From Boswellia sacra (lineage: Eukaryota; Streptophyta; Magnoliopsida; Sapindales; Burseraceae), in the NCBI GenBank assembly GCA_013180625.2, contig SNVD02002352.1, forward strand, positions 62,001 through 126,000: 64,000 nt of DNA, in the 5' to 3' direction. Below, in pieces: positions 21,640 through 34,032 of the stretch (the first letter of the stretch is position 1; each line of letters starts with the position of its first letter). The translations under genes were made by a program, and so were the position numbers. A model generated the notes under the pieces. That model saw only the letters and a program-made list of their open reading frames with translations. It made no database searches and was not told the origin of the DNA.

Positions 21640-22367
21640 AATTAAAGCTTTGGCTAGAAAAATAAGAGGAGAAGAAGATGACTCAAGAATAAGAGAGCAA
21701 AAGAAAATAATTTACTCAAACAAAATTAAGAGCTAAAAACGAAAATGCATAAATTAACCTATTCTTGTCACTAAGAAAATATTACAAACATACAACTTAA
21801 ATACTTCAAAGAAACAAAAGGATTTCTAAAACATTGAAAAAATCAATTTTGTGATGTTGTCATCCTGTTTGCAAAATTTTAAGGCAAAAGACTTCATGTT
21901 ATATAAGTATATCCCTACGACATAGAAACATTGAAAATAAGAGTAGTAACCTCCTCTATTTTTCGCACCAGAAAATAAAGCAAGGATTAGGTAAAGAATT
22001 AAACCGAATGTTACCCACCATCATTGGTCGTGGATACGATGGTTAATATACCTCTATAGTTCATTAAATGCAACACAAGTTAAAATAAATTCAAGTTGCA
22101 CAACAAAGGATATAATTAGTCATATATACCTCAAGTTATATATAACTAAGAATGCCAAATGAGTCGTATATTTCAAATATTAAAATTTTTAATAAATTAA
22201 ACATAACACAAAATAGAAATGTATTAATATAATTTCATATCCATATTAAAAATAATTTCACATTACTAATTTAATTATATGACCCATTTGATTTCCCAAT
22301 ATATAACCTCTACGCTATAGAAAATAGTAGTCTCCCTTATGTAACACACTAGAAAATAAGGCAGGGA

Positions 22368-22622
22368 TTAGATAGAGAAACTCTTGTCTTTCTTCTCCTT
22401 AAGCACATAGACCATAACAAAACTAAACAAACACCCATCATAACAAAGTACAACAAAAATGAGAGTAGCCAACTCCTACAAGTCATGAGGGAGAGGCTTA
22501 GGAGGGTGAGGGGGAAATTTTTGGGGCTGTAATTGCTCTTTTTATTGCAGCTACTCTTCGTCTTGTTGCTAAATTGTCCTTTGTTGCTGGCGCCATGCAA
22601 TTTCTAAATCCAGATGCGACAT
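22368..22622 (-). pseudogene. small-gene relic E with TATA box
   Basis: ATG at 22622 (context AAAGCTTTAATCATG) and 85 codons to a stop at 22368, interrupted by four stops (codons 18, 24, 27, 49). The frame reads MSHLDLEIAWRQQQR, a Gln/Glu-rich part, FPPHPPKPLPHDL-stop-ELATLIFVVL and a longer hydrophobic tail with basic end (KEKKDK). PLPHDL aligns with QPHHHDW of relic C. A competing open minus-strand frame (22349-22600, 83 aa) in another phase also contains a hydrophobic segment followed by RRRK, so the coding phase is not certain. Confidence 0.4.
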
Positions 22623-22693
22623 GATTAAAGCTTTCACCTTTGGATAGGCTATAAACAAAACATATAATTTGCGTAGTAGTGATTATAGTCGGT

Positions 22694-22702
22694 CTATTTA
22701 TA
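22694..22702 (-). promoter_or_regulatory. TATA box upstream of relic E
   Basis: TATAAATAG on the minus strand, 72 bp before the ATG of relic E, a plausible plant core promoter spacing. Confidence 0.4.
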
Positions 22703-23457
22703 AAGGTCCTATTGCGTTAGTCTTATGACAGTTGTGGGGCGGTTTTGAAGGTTTTAAAGATAAACATGGAAAATGTTACATTCACATGCACGTATGATGA
22801 ACGAGCAACTCAGGCTACCAATGAGGGGCTAGGTGTTGTAGTAATGGCAGAACTACATTGGCGTTTGGGCCCCGCCAAAGTAAACTGTAGGTCCTTAATT
22901 AATAGTGATAAAGAAAAACTCTATTTACCATCATATATATTAAAATTTTGTATATTGGCCCCTCCACGCAAAAAATAACATAATTCAACTATGAAATAAG
23001 TTATAATTCTACGTATTAACCCATTAAGTTTTCTATATTTATATAAGTGATAATGGATTATTAAGTGCCATATTTGTAATTTATATTATGAGTATCTTTT
23101 ATAATTTTTATTATCTTACTCTCCAGCAAAAGTTTACCTTTTTATATTCATTTTTTTAATTTCTTAAATTTTTATTAGAAAAAGAAATTCCACTTTTCAT
23201 TCATTTTTTCTATTTTATCAGGACTTGTTTCTTCAATCATAAAATGTGAAATTTCTAACAAATTTTGTTTCTACTTTTTTCATATATGTTATTTAAGTAA
23301 AATATTTATTCGTTTTTAAAATTTGTATAAGAGTTTATGTTTGATCAATGTTCATAACCTTAAATGTTAATCAATCAGTGTATACTTTCTTGTATTTGAA
23401 TTTATAATATAGTTTTAGTTTTACCTGCCAAACCCGAGTTTGAAAAGACCAAAGTTT
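22703..23457. other. AT-rich DNA between array and copia element
   Basis: Holds one plus-strand open frame (22745-22978, 77 aa) without recognisable domain and long AT stretches. No gene is supported. Confidence 0.4.
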
Positions 23458-25141
23458 TGTTAGAGATCTGCCCTAAGAATAAGAACACTTTTTTGTAATA
23501 TATAAACATTATTGTTATAAATGAATAAAAGTTATTATTTATAAATTACTCAAGTTTGATTGTATCAATGATTAAAGGCTCCAAAGCTTGTAAATTGATA
23601 AAGTTCTATGTATATGAGATACATATGAGACATAGAACTTTATCATAGCTCAAAACTAGTTTACGACCTACAAACAAAAGCTGGCCACTTTGTTTGGACA
23701 AGATTGTAGGTTGTTTGTCTTCAATGGTGAAATGGTGAGTCTCTAACCATTTGAAGTGGAGACTTCAAGGCAAAGACACTGGCGGATTAATGAATGCACT
23801 AAATATATACCACGTGGAATTATAACATTTGGTGGAAATACCATAACCGAATGTAAATTACCACAACCGAGTATTAAAGGTATTCCTACTTTAATCCTGA
23901 GCGAGTAGTGTACCTCTAGTATACAGGCTATAATCTTTGACTAGAATAAAAAGTGAGATCTAAATGAGTAAGGTCAATACTTTAGCTAGTTGAGATTGTA
24001 ACATCTGTAGGCTAGTAGATACTATACCATAGATATAGAATTCATGACTTCAAAAGGATTGCAGAATACCATCTTGATGGTTTCATAAGGTTTATTTGAG
24101 AGAATCTTGGCCGAGTGTTTAATGAAGGTTGTTCGTTAAACCGAAATTTATTGTAATAAATCTCAACTCATTTAAATGGTGTAAAACTGGTATTAATAGC
24201 TCAAGATCTAATTGGAGGGGTACCTAGCTCCAATTATTAGTATTCCATGATAGATAGTTATATAAACCTGATGCTTAATGGATAGGACTCAAAGAAATAA
24301 TTTAACCAGATTAAGTTATTAAGCTTTTTGTAAAAAGTATTTAATTCAAGAGTGTAGCTTTGAACCTATAGTGGAATGGACCAAAGTTAATAGGTGAGAC
24401 CCATTACATTTATGAGATAACAAGGTATTAGATCAAATTTATTAGAGTTTGTAATTAAATATGTCCATTAAGGTCCCTTAGGTAGCTGATATAAAATTAT
24501 CTGAACATGGATTGGACTTGAGAAATTAATTATTTAATTTAATTGGGTTTATTAGAGAATAAAACCCAAGTTTTAAATTAAATATATTTGATAATGGAGT
24601 ATTTGGGCTAATTTAATTAATTAGATTAATGGGTTTATAATTAATGTGATTAATTAAAAGTCTACACAAAATTGGATTGGACCTAATTGAGTAGGTTGGA
24701 CCTAATCGAGTGTTAAAAGCCCAATTAAAGACTTAATAGGATTAAATTCTAGGAACCCAGAAAAATTAGTTAGACTAAGCCTAATAGGATTAAGTTTATT
24801 AGTTAAAATTGGACAGGGATTAACAGGAACATAAAAGGATGAATTAGGTCAATGTTGTGAGAGTTGAAGTGAACAAATTGTCACTGTTCACCAAATACTG
24901 TTCATATAGTACTATTCAATGGTACTGTTCATCCATCACTGTTTATCAATCACTGTTTATCCAATATAGTCTAGTGATTTTAAGATGCCACACGTCTCGT
25001 TCAAGCAGTTTTCAGACACACCTAGGAACTAAAGTGGCAAGAAAGCACAACAAAAGTTTTGAAGCCTATCATCTCTAGATCCAAGTCTCAGAGCTGCTTT
25101 CGCTGTGTTGATTTGATTAAATTTGCATCTGAAATCCTACA
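23458..25141 (+). repeat. 5' LTR of copia element
   Basis: Starts TGTTAGAGATCTGCCC and ends GAAATCCTACA. It aligns to 32375-34032 over its length with many substitutions and small indels, which implies an old insertion. A cluster of ACTGTTCA-like words lies at 24886-24962. Confidence 0.88.
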
Positions 25142-25143
25142 AT

Positions 25144-25155
25144 TGGTATTAGAGC
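25144..25155 (+). other. primer-binding site, tRNA-iMet type
   Basis: TGGTATTAGAGC directly follows the 5' LTR. It is the plant copia primer site (consensus TGGTATCAGAGC) with one C-to-T change. Confidence 0.85.
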
Positions 25156-26591
25156 CTCGTTTTCTCCACTAGAGAGCAATCTAGGTAATTGTTTTAAATC
25201 TGATTTTTGTGCTTTTAATAACATGTTATATGATGTGGTATTTATTTTTCTCAATTTAATTACATAAAATCATGAGATGATTTTTTATATAATGTTTTGT
25301 ATGGATGTGTATTGGTAAATATTTAGCCTTTAGAGTTTTATTTGTATTTTAATTTTTCTTGGTATGTAATTATTGAGGGGTAGCCATTATGCTATTGACT
25401 TACCCTCTGTGTTTGTTTAATTTAATGTTGTTCAATCTTTGTAGTTTTCGGTTTTTGTACAAAGTTGTTTGTATTCAATTTTTGTAAGTTGTACAATAAA
25501 TTGATGTAGGAATGCAATGAACAAGATGAAGGTCTGGTGGCAACTGTGGCTAAATTGGATAACATGGAAAATATGGTTAGGGTTTTTGGGTTGCCCTAAG
25601 GTGGCTAGGGTTACGGGCATAAGAGTTATGCACCAAAACCCTAAGCCTGAGGGTTTAGCGATTTGGGCTTGGTGAGCTGTTCTTCCTCATGTGGTTGGCC
25701 CTAAGCATGGCTAAAAGTCGTGCAAAGGGTTGCCTTAGGCTATAGGGCCAATGCCCCAAGGCCCTGGGTTGAAAAACTCGCAAACTGTGAAGCTAGAACC
25801 CAAAAACCCTAGGGTGCATTAGGGTTTTATGAATTTGGGCTATGGCGGTTGTTTTTGTGTGACAGCCAGCCCTAGAATAAGTCTAGGATATGTTCATTTG
25901 ATAGACCAAGAGGTTTTGTGAAAACCTTAAGCCCAATTAAATAAACCCTAGCCCAAACGTGAAGAGCCTGGGTCTAAAGTGCACGGGTTTTAGCTAGTTT
26001 AACCTAATAGGTTGTTAGATGTTGGTCTATGGGCCTAGCTTGATGGTTTATCACTAAAGCTTGGTCCAATGGGCTGGTTTATGACACCTAGTGGCTATTA
26101 GGCAGCAAACAAACCCATGGTGTTAGGCCTACAGGGTTCATACAGACTCGAATCTAAAGAGGTTCCAAGTTTGTTCACTTACTGGATGTGTTGTATTTTA
26201 AACCTAAAGCCCAAATGATGCAATTAATTTATTGAGTTGTCTCCCATTTTGTCCCATTTGTTTGGTGATTTTATAACCCAAAATGGTGACAAAATCCGAG
26301 TTGTATAGCCCATAAAATTAAAGATGCATTCTATAGGGGTGAAACTATAAATCTGGAAACATTCCATATCTGTAGGAATGTCTATGAAAATTTCCAAAGT
26401 TTCTGGATAGTTTCAAAACAATTCACTGTTTATACCAAATTTTCATATTTATGAAATTTGAAAAATTTCTTGAAACTAATGGACATATTCAAGTACAAAG
26501 GAGATGCCAAAAAGATACAAGAACTCAATCCAAATATTATTGTAATATTTTTAGGAAAAAAGCCAAGTATTTCCCCCATGTATGCTTTTAG
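25156..26591 (+). other. decayed gag region of copia element
   Basis: The leader and gag zone up to the nested LTR. No continuous frame remains. A stretch near 26480-26530 reads like an old gag start (MDIFKYKGDAKKI-type). Many 'ccctaggg/ccctaag' words occur at 25560-25960. Confidence 0.4.
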
Positions 26592-26596
26592 AAGTA
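26592..26596. repeat. target-site duplication of solo LTR, left (AAGTA)
   Basis: AAGTA is repeated at 28016-28020. Confidence 0.88.
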
Positions 26597-28015
26597 TGAT
26601 GCGTTCGAAACTAGCAAGTATACTAGTCGCATAAGTAATAAAGTGATGAGTAAGATATCATTCCCACGAGGATTGATTCTAATTAAATTTGTTATTCGAA
26701 AGCGAAAACAGAATAGATGGGGGGTTTTGTTGATTGATTAACTAGATGAAATATTAATGCAAATAAAGAATAACACAATGCAAACTTAATTGAAGTGAGA
26801 ATTAATCAATGACAGAAATCCGGTTAAGGGATCATTCTCTGCCACAAGATACGGATTTGTGAATTAATTGTAGAATTGTCATCCAATTATACCATTGAAA
26901 TTATCAACCGTAGATAACAATAAGCTCTGCTACCCCAATCTTTCCTTACTTTGTTGTTAAATAAAACAGGCTCTTTATTTAATCTCTATACATTAAACAA
27001 CCTAGAACAAGCTCTCTAAATTTAATTCAATGGATGCATTACGATAAGAAAGATAGGTTGATCTAAGCAATAAACACACAAGCTCGGATTATTTAACTTA
27101 GGTTGTATTCTCCAATTGTAATCTCTGATCACAATTTGCTACTAATGATTAGAAATTCAAGACAATTACGGATCAAGATTTCTAGTCTAGCAATAGAATC
27201 ACAACCAGATTATATTCAGTTGGCCACTCAAATACATATCAGCAAGCAATCATAAGCATTAAATATGGGAGAATACAAGCAACTTCAATTAGAGAATTGG
27301 ATAACAATTCCTTACACAATCAACTTACAAAAACCATATCAGGGGCTTTGAAATCACCCTCAACCAATTCAGATTCAGTTACACATGTTTAAGAACAACA
27401 TAAATACAATACAGAGAAATTCCAGAATTGAAAAGGAAAAGAAAAACTTAGCAAATCCTTTGAAAATGTAGATGAATCTCCTTAGGATTGTAGTTCTTCC
27501 TCTTTCCAAGCCTTCTTTCTCCTTCAAGAACTCCAAGGGATGAGAGAAATCCAGAAATGCAGCCTCCAACATGTTCTCCCCCCTTCAAGTTATTCAAATA
27601 AAACCCTAAAATGTGTTTATATACTCTGCTACAGTAACCTGCTACAGTGTCCCGTATTATACATGCTACAGTGATTTGTGGAATTACGTTTCTATACTTC
27701 TCACACTGTTTTGATTACAACTTTTGGTACACTGAATGGATTTATAAACCGTAAATTTCTCCAGAAAATAGACTTCGAGAGCTTTCCAACGGTATATAAT
27801 ATGTCATCGGGTTCATTGTATATCAATACAATTAAATCCGAGAAGATGGTTGACTAGCAGAGGTGAAAATGAAAGGTTTTACTTCACTTTGGTGTAAGTT
27901 CCTCCAAAACTCCTACAAACATCAAAACCACACAAAAACATAAAAATACCAAGGATTATAGCAAAGAAACATAGATGAATTGATATGAAAATGATACATA
28001 AATAAACACCTATCA
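26597..28015 (-). mobile_element. solo LTR of the Athila-like family, nested in copia element
   Basis: 1,419 bp with the same TG/CA ends and same plus-strand reading direction as the LTRs at 9804 and 17626, flanked by the perfect 5-bp duplication AAGTA (26592-26596, 28016-28020). No internal region remains. It therefore arose by recombination between the two LTRs of a full element that had inserted in the copia interior. Confidence 0.93.
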
Positions 28016-30084
28016 AAGTATGATTATTTTATTTAAATGTTAGATAAAATAATAACATATGACATGCCATATAGAGAAATAAGAATGCCACATCAATGCA
28101 TTATAACATGTGCATGCATTCATGCATGAATTTATATATGATTAATCAAAGTGTCTGATTAATGGCATATACAAATTAAATTACTTAAATTAATTAGATT
28201 AATTAAAGTTATTAAACAAGATTATTTATATATTTATCAAAGAGTTTGATAAATAAAATATAAATCATAGACTTAATTATTGTGATTAATAAAGAGTTAA
28301 AATGTGTATAAAAGTTATATGGATCACATTTTAAATTAAAACCCAAAATTTTTTAAATGTTTGATTGGGAAAAGGTTTTATTAATTTAAAATCTAAGGTC
28401 TCCATTGTTGGTCCTTTTGGATGGGTTATTTATAAGTCTCGTCTTGGCTCATCTTAAGGTCATGCTCCCCATAGGAGAGCTTATAGTAGTTGTCTTCCAA
28501 GATAGGATCTCCTACATGAATAAAGTTGTTCCTTAAAGCTATTAGTGTTTTCTTCTATAGAGATCTCATTTTAAGGCAATTTTGGAATTTGATTGAAACA
28601 ATAGTCAAACACTCAACTTAATTTTTGAAAAGATATTCCCTGTAGGAATAATTTCATTAATTGAGGACCAAAATATAGTGATTATTATTAGTTAAACATC
28701 AGACATTTTGAAAATACTAATGATTAGAAGGACTTCTAATTTAATCAAATAGAGTTATTACATTTCCTTATAGGAAATTGTAACTATTTGATTAAAGCAC
28801 CATAGAATATCTTGCAAATTATTTTGGGTAACTGTATCTACATTCTTTCATCCCATGCATCATGTAGTTATATTCAAAAGTTTGTATAGTTATTGATAAT
28901 GGTGTATGTTTATTTTTATGAAAAATAAATCCAAATTACTTCTATGCTTAATGATCATACGCTCAAAGGAAATGTTTATACTGAATGAAAATGTTAACTA
29001 AATGTATAAACCATATGATGGTGAAAGCTATATTGACTATGTCATGGTTAAAGCTATGAGAGTGGAAAGATAGTCTTCACACTCTCCAACAAGCTTAATG
29101 TCATAAATGGGTCATAGAAGCAAGTATATCTTCTCCTCCTTATGAGTATTCTAAAGAATGAAGAATACTTTGCAAAGTAAGAAAAAACAAATGCAATAGT
29201 CAAGTTATATATTGACTTATTTGGACCAAGTTTTGGATATTGAAATTTATATATATGGCTAATGTAAAAGATATCATTTTTCACTTGCAAGAGTTGTTAA
29301 GTAAGGCAAAATCGATATGAAACTGAATTCTTTATCATGTTCTTTATTTAGAATAAAGATAGATTTTGACAAAGAATTAGAGTTTCTCTCAAAAGTCAAA
29401 ATGAAGGACGCTACAAATGATGCTAAAACCAAAGTCTAATATTATTATAGTTTAAAACCTTATGGGTAAGGTCTATAATATGGATATGGAAAGGTTTTAA
29501 ACTCCTTAACATGGGAGACAAAAATAAAGCCAAACCAATTGGAAAAAGTTTCCGTTACGGTGATAAAAGCCATTTTTAAAAGAGATTGCATAACATTTAA
29601 AGCTTGTTTAAGCAATATTTTTTCTAGAATCATTCTTTGTAGAATATTCCATTAATTATCGAATTATGGATATTAACCATGTATTTAACTCTTTGTAAAG
29701 ACTAAATGGGACTCGACTTCTAAATGAAAGTGAGCTTAGCTTAAAGCTTATAAAAGAAGTGTTGGTGTCTGCTCATGCAATTAGAGAATTGCACTTTTTG
29801 ATATTTTTAGTTTTGAATAATTGTTATTTTTCCATATATAGTGTACGAACTTTTGAATTTCGGGCACATAAAATTCTGGTTGTTCAGCTTCGTTTTACAA
29901 GTTTGTTATTTGAAAAGAATAAAGAATTTTAGTTTTTTGGAATTGTACATAACAATGTGCATGTGATAAAAAACTAAAAATGGAATCAATAAATGACACT
30001 AAGCTGAATAAAGAAAGAGTATAGATTATCTAACACTAATCAAACTTGTCTTTGGTATTTCAACTGGGTTATATTAATATAAAA
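28016..30084 (+). other. degraded internal region of copia element
   Basis: Continues the copia interior after the solo LTR. It contains the 206-bp stretch 29303-29508 also found at 5455-5660. No gag or protease motif could be read with confidence. Confidence 0.45.
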
Positions 30085-32365
30085 AGCATTCAAATGATGG
30101 TTAAGGATGGCCACTAAACTTGTTAGAGGTCAAACGTATACCAACATATGAATCAAGCCTAGTAAGAAAGATTTTCCCACAAGCCATTTTAAGGCTAAAG
30201 GAAATAGAGCTAAAAATTATACTGATTTGGTACATAACGATGCATATGCACCAATTAAAGTGAATACATGAAGCAAATATAAGTGTTTCGTAGGATGATT
30301 ACTCATGATGTAGGTATATTTGCCTAATGCATCATAAATCTAAAACTTTTGAAGAGTTCAAAAGGTAAAAGATTAAGGTTGAAAGCATTTAGGTAAATAT
30401 GTTAAATAGTTACGATCAAATCGTAGTAGCGAATACCTCTCATAACAATGGAATATTATTCCAACTCACTAGAGTAGTAGAGAGAATGAATAAAACTCTT
30501 TTGGACATGGTTTGAGCCATGTAAATTATTCAAAATTATTCGCTTGTTTTTACAAAACCCTAAAAGGTACAAGAGGATATTGCTTTCATAGTTAATCTAG
30601 TGCGAAAGAATTTGCAGTATGACTACAAATCACTTAAAGGTCAACTATATAAAAAATCATAAGCCTAAAAGCAATGTAGTAGTAGAAGAAATGTCCAAAG
30701 ATACTAACACTGATCCGATCAGTTATGATAGTTTCAAAGGTTCAACAGTTACTTTTAATACAAAACAAATATAAGATTGAATTATATAACCTCCTACAGT
30801 ACCTCGACGTAGTGGAAGGATTGTTAGACAAACTCCTGTGGTGCCTCGACATAGTGGGAGGATCGTAAGAAAACCTTACAGATTCATAAGAGTATCGGAA
30901 GATACTAGTGAAGATGAATCTGATCCTGCTACTTACAAAGAAGCATGAATGATACTGATGCTAATAGTTGATAAAAAGCTATGAAATAAGAAATAGAATA
31001 GATGTATTTTAATTCTATATGGGAACTTATAGATACACCTTAAAGGATAAAACCTATGGGGTGCAAGTGGGTCTATAAGAGAAAGAGACGAGTTGATGGG
31101 AAAGTAGAGACCTTCAAGGCAAGACTAGTAGCCAAGGGTTATACCCAAAAGGAATGGATTGACTATGACGAGACCTTTGCACTAGTGGCCATGTTGAAAT
31201 CAATTAGGATTCTTTTATCCATTACTGCTCAATTTGATTATAAGATATGGCAAATAGATGTCAAGACAACATTCTTGAATGGAAATCTTGACTAAAGCAT
31301 CGATATGATACAACCAGAGGTTTCATATAATAAGACCAAGAGTAAAAGGTTTGCAAATTGAAAAGTTCAATTTATGGTCTTAAGTAAGCATCAAGGACTT
31401 AGAATATAAGGTTTGATCAAAATGATCAAGACTTATTGTCTTATTCAAAACGTAGACTAGCCATTTATCTACAAAAGAATACAAGATCAAAAGGTTGTAT
31501 TTCTCATTCTATACATTGATGATATTCTACTCATTTGGAATGATGTAGAGGTATTATCATCAGTTAAAATATGGCTGGCTGAGCAATTCCGAATGAAATA
31601 TTTGGGAGAAGCTAGTTATGTTCTTAGGATTCAACTCATAAAGGATATGAAGAACAAAAAAAACTAGCATTGTCTTAGGCTTCCATCATAAAGAAAATTC
31701 TGCCTAAATTTGCAATGCAAAACTTCAAGAAAGGATTGTTACATTTTAGGTACGGAGTTATGCTTTCTCGAGAGTAGTCTCTTTGGACTCCTTAAGAAGA
31801 GAAAGAGATGAGACGAGTCCTATATGCCTCCGCTATTTGAAGTCTCATATATACAATGCTAAGTACTAGGCGAGATAACTGATATGCAATGAGAGTCATT
31901 AATTAATACCAGTCAAATCCTAGGCGTGAGCATTGGGCTGCAGTAAAGCATATATTAAAGTATCTTCATAGGACAAATATTATACTCTTGTATATTCTGG
32001 TAGTGATCTAACACTAGTTGGTTATATGGATTCAGATTTCCAATCAGATCTGGACTCTAGAAAGTCAACCTTAAGATTAGTTTCCACTTTGGGTGGTGGA
32101 GCCATAGTATAGACGAGTATCAAGCAATCTTGCATGCTAACTTTACCATGGATGCAATATGGCTCTATAAGTTCCTTACAAATTTGGAAGTTGTTCTGAA
32201 TGGAGAAAAAGCCATTACACTTTATAGTGATAATAGTAGGGCAGTGGCTAGTTATGGAACCTAGAAACCACAAGAGTGGAGAGCTTATAAAAAGGAAGTA
32301 CCACCTCATACAAGAGATCATACAGCATGGAGATGTGCAAATATGTCACATATATTCTAAAAGCA
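30085..32365 (+). pseudogene. copia pol remnants: integrase, reverse transcriptase, RNase H
   Basis: Pieces in several frames follow copia order. At 30170-30290 is a KGNRAKNYTDLVH-type integrase start. At 30790-30890 two PRRSGRIVR-type repeats mark the integrase-RT linker. At 31056-31295 is an open RT start (GCKWVYKRKR, FKARLVAKGYTQKE, WQIDVKTTFLNG). At about 31510-31530 is the RT catalytic motif YIDDILL. At 32150-32330 is the RNase H part with LYSDNSRAVA and a degraded RKYHLI motif. At least a dozen stops or shifts separate them. Confidence 0.88.
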
Positions 32366-32374
32366 AGTGGGAGA
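32362..32374 (+). other. polypurine tract of copia element
   Basis: AAGCAAGTGGGAGA-like purine run immediately before the 3' LTR, as in plant copia elements. Confidence 0.7.
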
Positions 32375-34032
32375 TTATTACTACCCTAAGAGTACGAATG
32401 TTTTTTTTTGTAATATGTAAACATTATTGTTACAAATAAATAAAAGTTATTAGTTATAAATTACCCAAGTTTGATTGTATCAATGACTAAAAGCTTTAGA
32501 GCTTGTACATATATATATGAGACATAGAACTTTATCATAGCTCAAAACTAGTTCACAACTTATAAACAAAAGCTGAGTGCTTTGTTTAAAGAAGGTTGTA
32601 GTGTTGTTTGTATTCAATAGAAAAATGGTGAGTCTCTAACCATTTGAAGTGGAGACTTAACGACAAAGACACTAGTGGATTAATGAATGCATTGAACACG
32701 GACCACATGGAATTCAAGATTTGATGGAAATACCATAACCGAATGTAAATTATCACAATTGAGCACTAAATGCATTCCTATTTTAATTCTGAGTGGGTAG
32801 AGTACCTCTAGTATTAAGGCTATAATCTTTGACTAGAATAAAAAGTGAGATCTAAAAAGTAAAGTCAATACCTTAGTTAGTTGGGATTGCAAGATATGTA
32901 TGCTAGTAGACACTATACCATAGATATGGAATTCATGACTCCAAAAGAATTGCAAAATACAACATTGATGGTTTTATAAGATTTTATTTGAGAGAATCTT
33001 GGGCGAGTGTTTAATGACAGTTGTCCACTAAACCGATAATAAATTTTAACTTATTTAAATGGTGTAAAACTGGTCTCAAGAGCTCAAAATGTAATTGGAG
33101 AGGTAACACAGTCAATCATACCCAGCTTCAATCATTAGTATTCCATGAAGGGTAGGTATGTAAACTTGATGCTCAATGGATAGGGCTTAAAGAAATAATT
33201 CAATCAAATTAAGATATTAAGCTTTCTATAAAGAGTATTTAATTCAAGAGTGTAGCTTTGGATCTATATAGTGGAATAGACCAAAGTTAATAGATGTGGC
33301 CTACTACAATTATGTGATAACAAGGTACTGGATCAAACTTATTGGAACTTGGAATTAAATATGTCTATCAATATCCCCCAGGTAGCTGATATAAGATTTT
33401 CTGAACAGGGATTGGACTTGAGAAATAAATTATTTAATTTAATTGGGTTTATTAGAGAAAAAAACCAAGGTATTAAATTAAATGTATTTGACTAGTAAAT
33501 TGGCTCATTATTTAATCAATCAAATTAATTAAATAATCGAGTATTTAGGCTAATTTAATTAATTAGATTAATAGGCTTATAATTAATTTGATTGTTTAAA
33601 AGCCTACACAAAATTGGGTTGTACCTAATTGATTGTTAAAAGCCCAATGAAAGACTTAATGGGATTAAGTTCTAGGAGCCAGAAAATTAGTTAGACATGC
33701 CTAATGGGATTAGGTTTAATAGTCAAAATTGGACAGAGATTAACAGAGATATAAAAAGATGAATTAGGTCAGTTTTGTGATAGTTGAAGTGAACAAGGAA
33801 TAAGTTATCACTATTCACTTGATACTGTTCACCGATACTGTTCATCGATCACCATTCATCGGCGTGATTTTAAGACGTCCACACGTCTCGTTCAAGCAGT
33901 TTTCAGACATACCTAGGAAACTAAAATGATGAGAAAGCACAATAAAAGTTTTGAAGCCTGTAATCACTAGATCCAAGTCTCGGTGCCGCTTTTGCTATGT
34001 CAATTTGATTAAAGCGCATCCAAGATTCTACA
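32375..34032 (+). repeat. 3' LTR of copia element
   Basis: Its beginning has decayed (TTATTACTACCC against TGTTAGAGATCTGCCC); the end is AGATTCTACA. It carries its own, more diverged cluster of ACTGTTCA-like words at 33811-33862. Confidence 0.85.

Larger units (their letters stand above)
20516..22700. repeat. diverged tandem array of small-gene units
   Basis: A recognisable block (a 'cgacatagaaa' start, then 'aataagagtagtctcc', 'aaaataa-gcaaggattaggtagagaa' and '-gaatgttgcccacc') recurs near 20637, 21070, 21917 and 22312, and also at 9469 left of the retrotransposon. Spacings are about 430, 850 and 395 bp, i.e. one or two periods of roughly 420 bp. Another block ('ttagaaaatattacaaacat') recurs at 20490 and 21775. 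The minus-strand small-gene relics lie between these blocks. Confidence 0.65.
23458..34032 (+). mobile_element. degenerate Ty1/copia LTR retrotransposon
   Basis: Plus-strand element of 10.6 kb, of which 1.42 kb is a nested solo LTR. LTRs lie at 23458-25141 and 32375-34032; the primer site at 25144-25155 matches initiator tRNA-Met; the tract AAGTGGGAGA precedes the 3' LTR. Pol order is copia-like (integrase, then reverse transcriptase, then RNase H). Flanking 5-mers AGTTT (23453-23457) and AGTCC (34033-34037) may be a target duplication decayed by two C/T changes. Every coding domain has stops or shifts, so it is dead. Confidence 0.9.
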
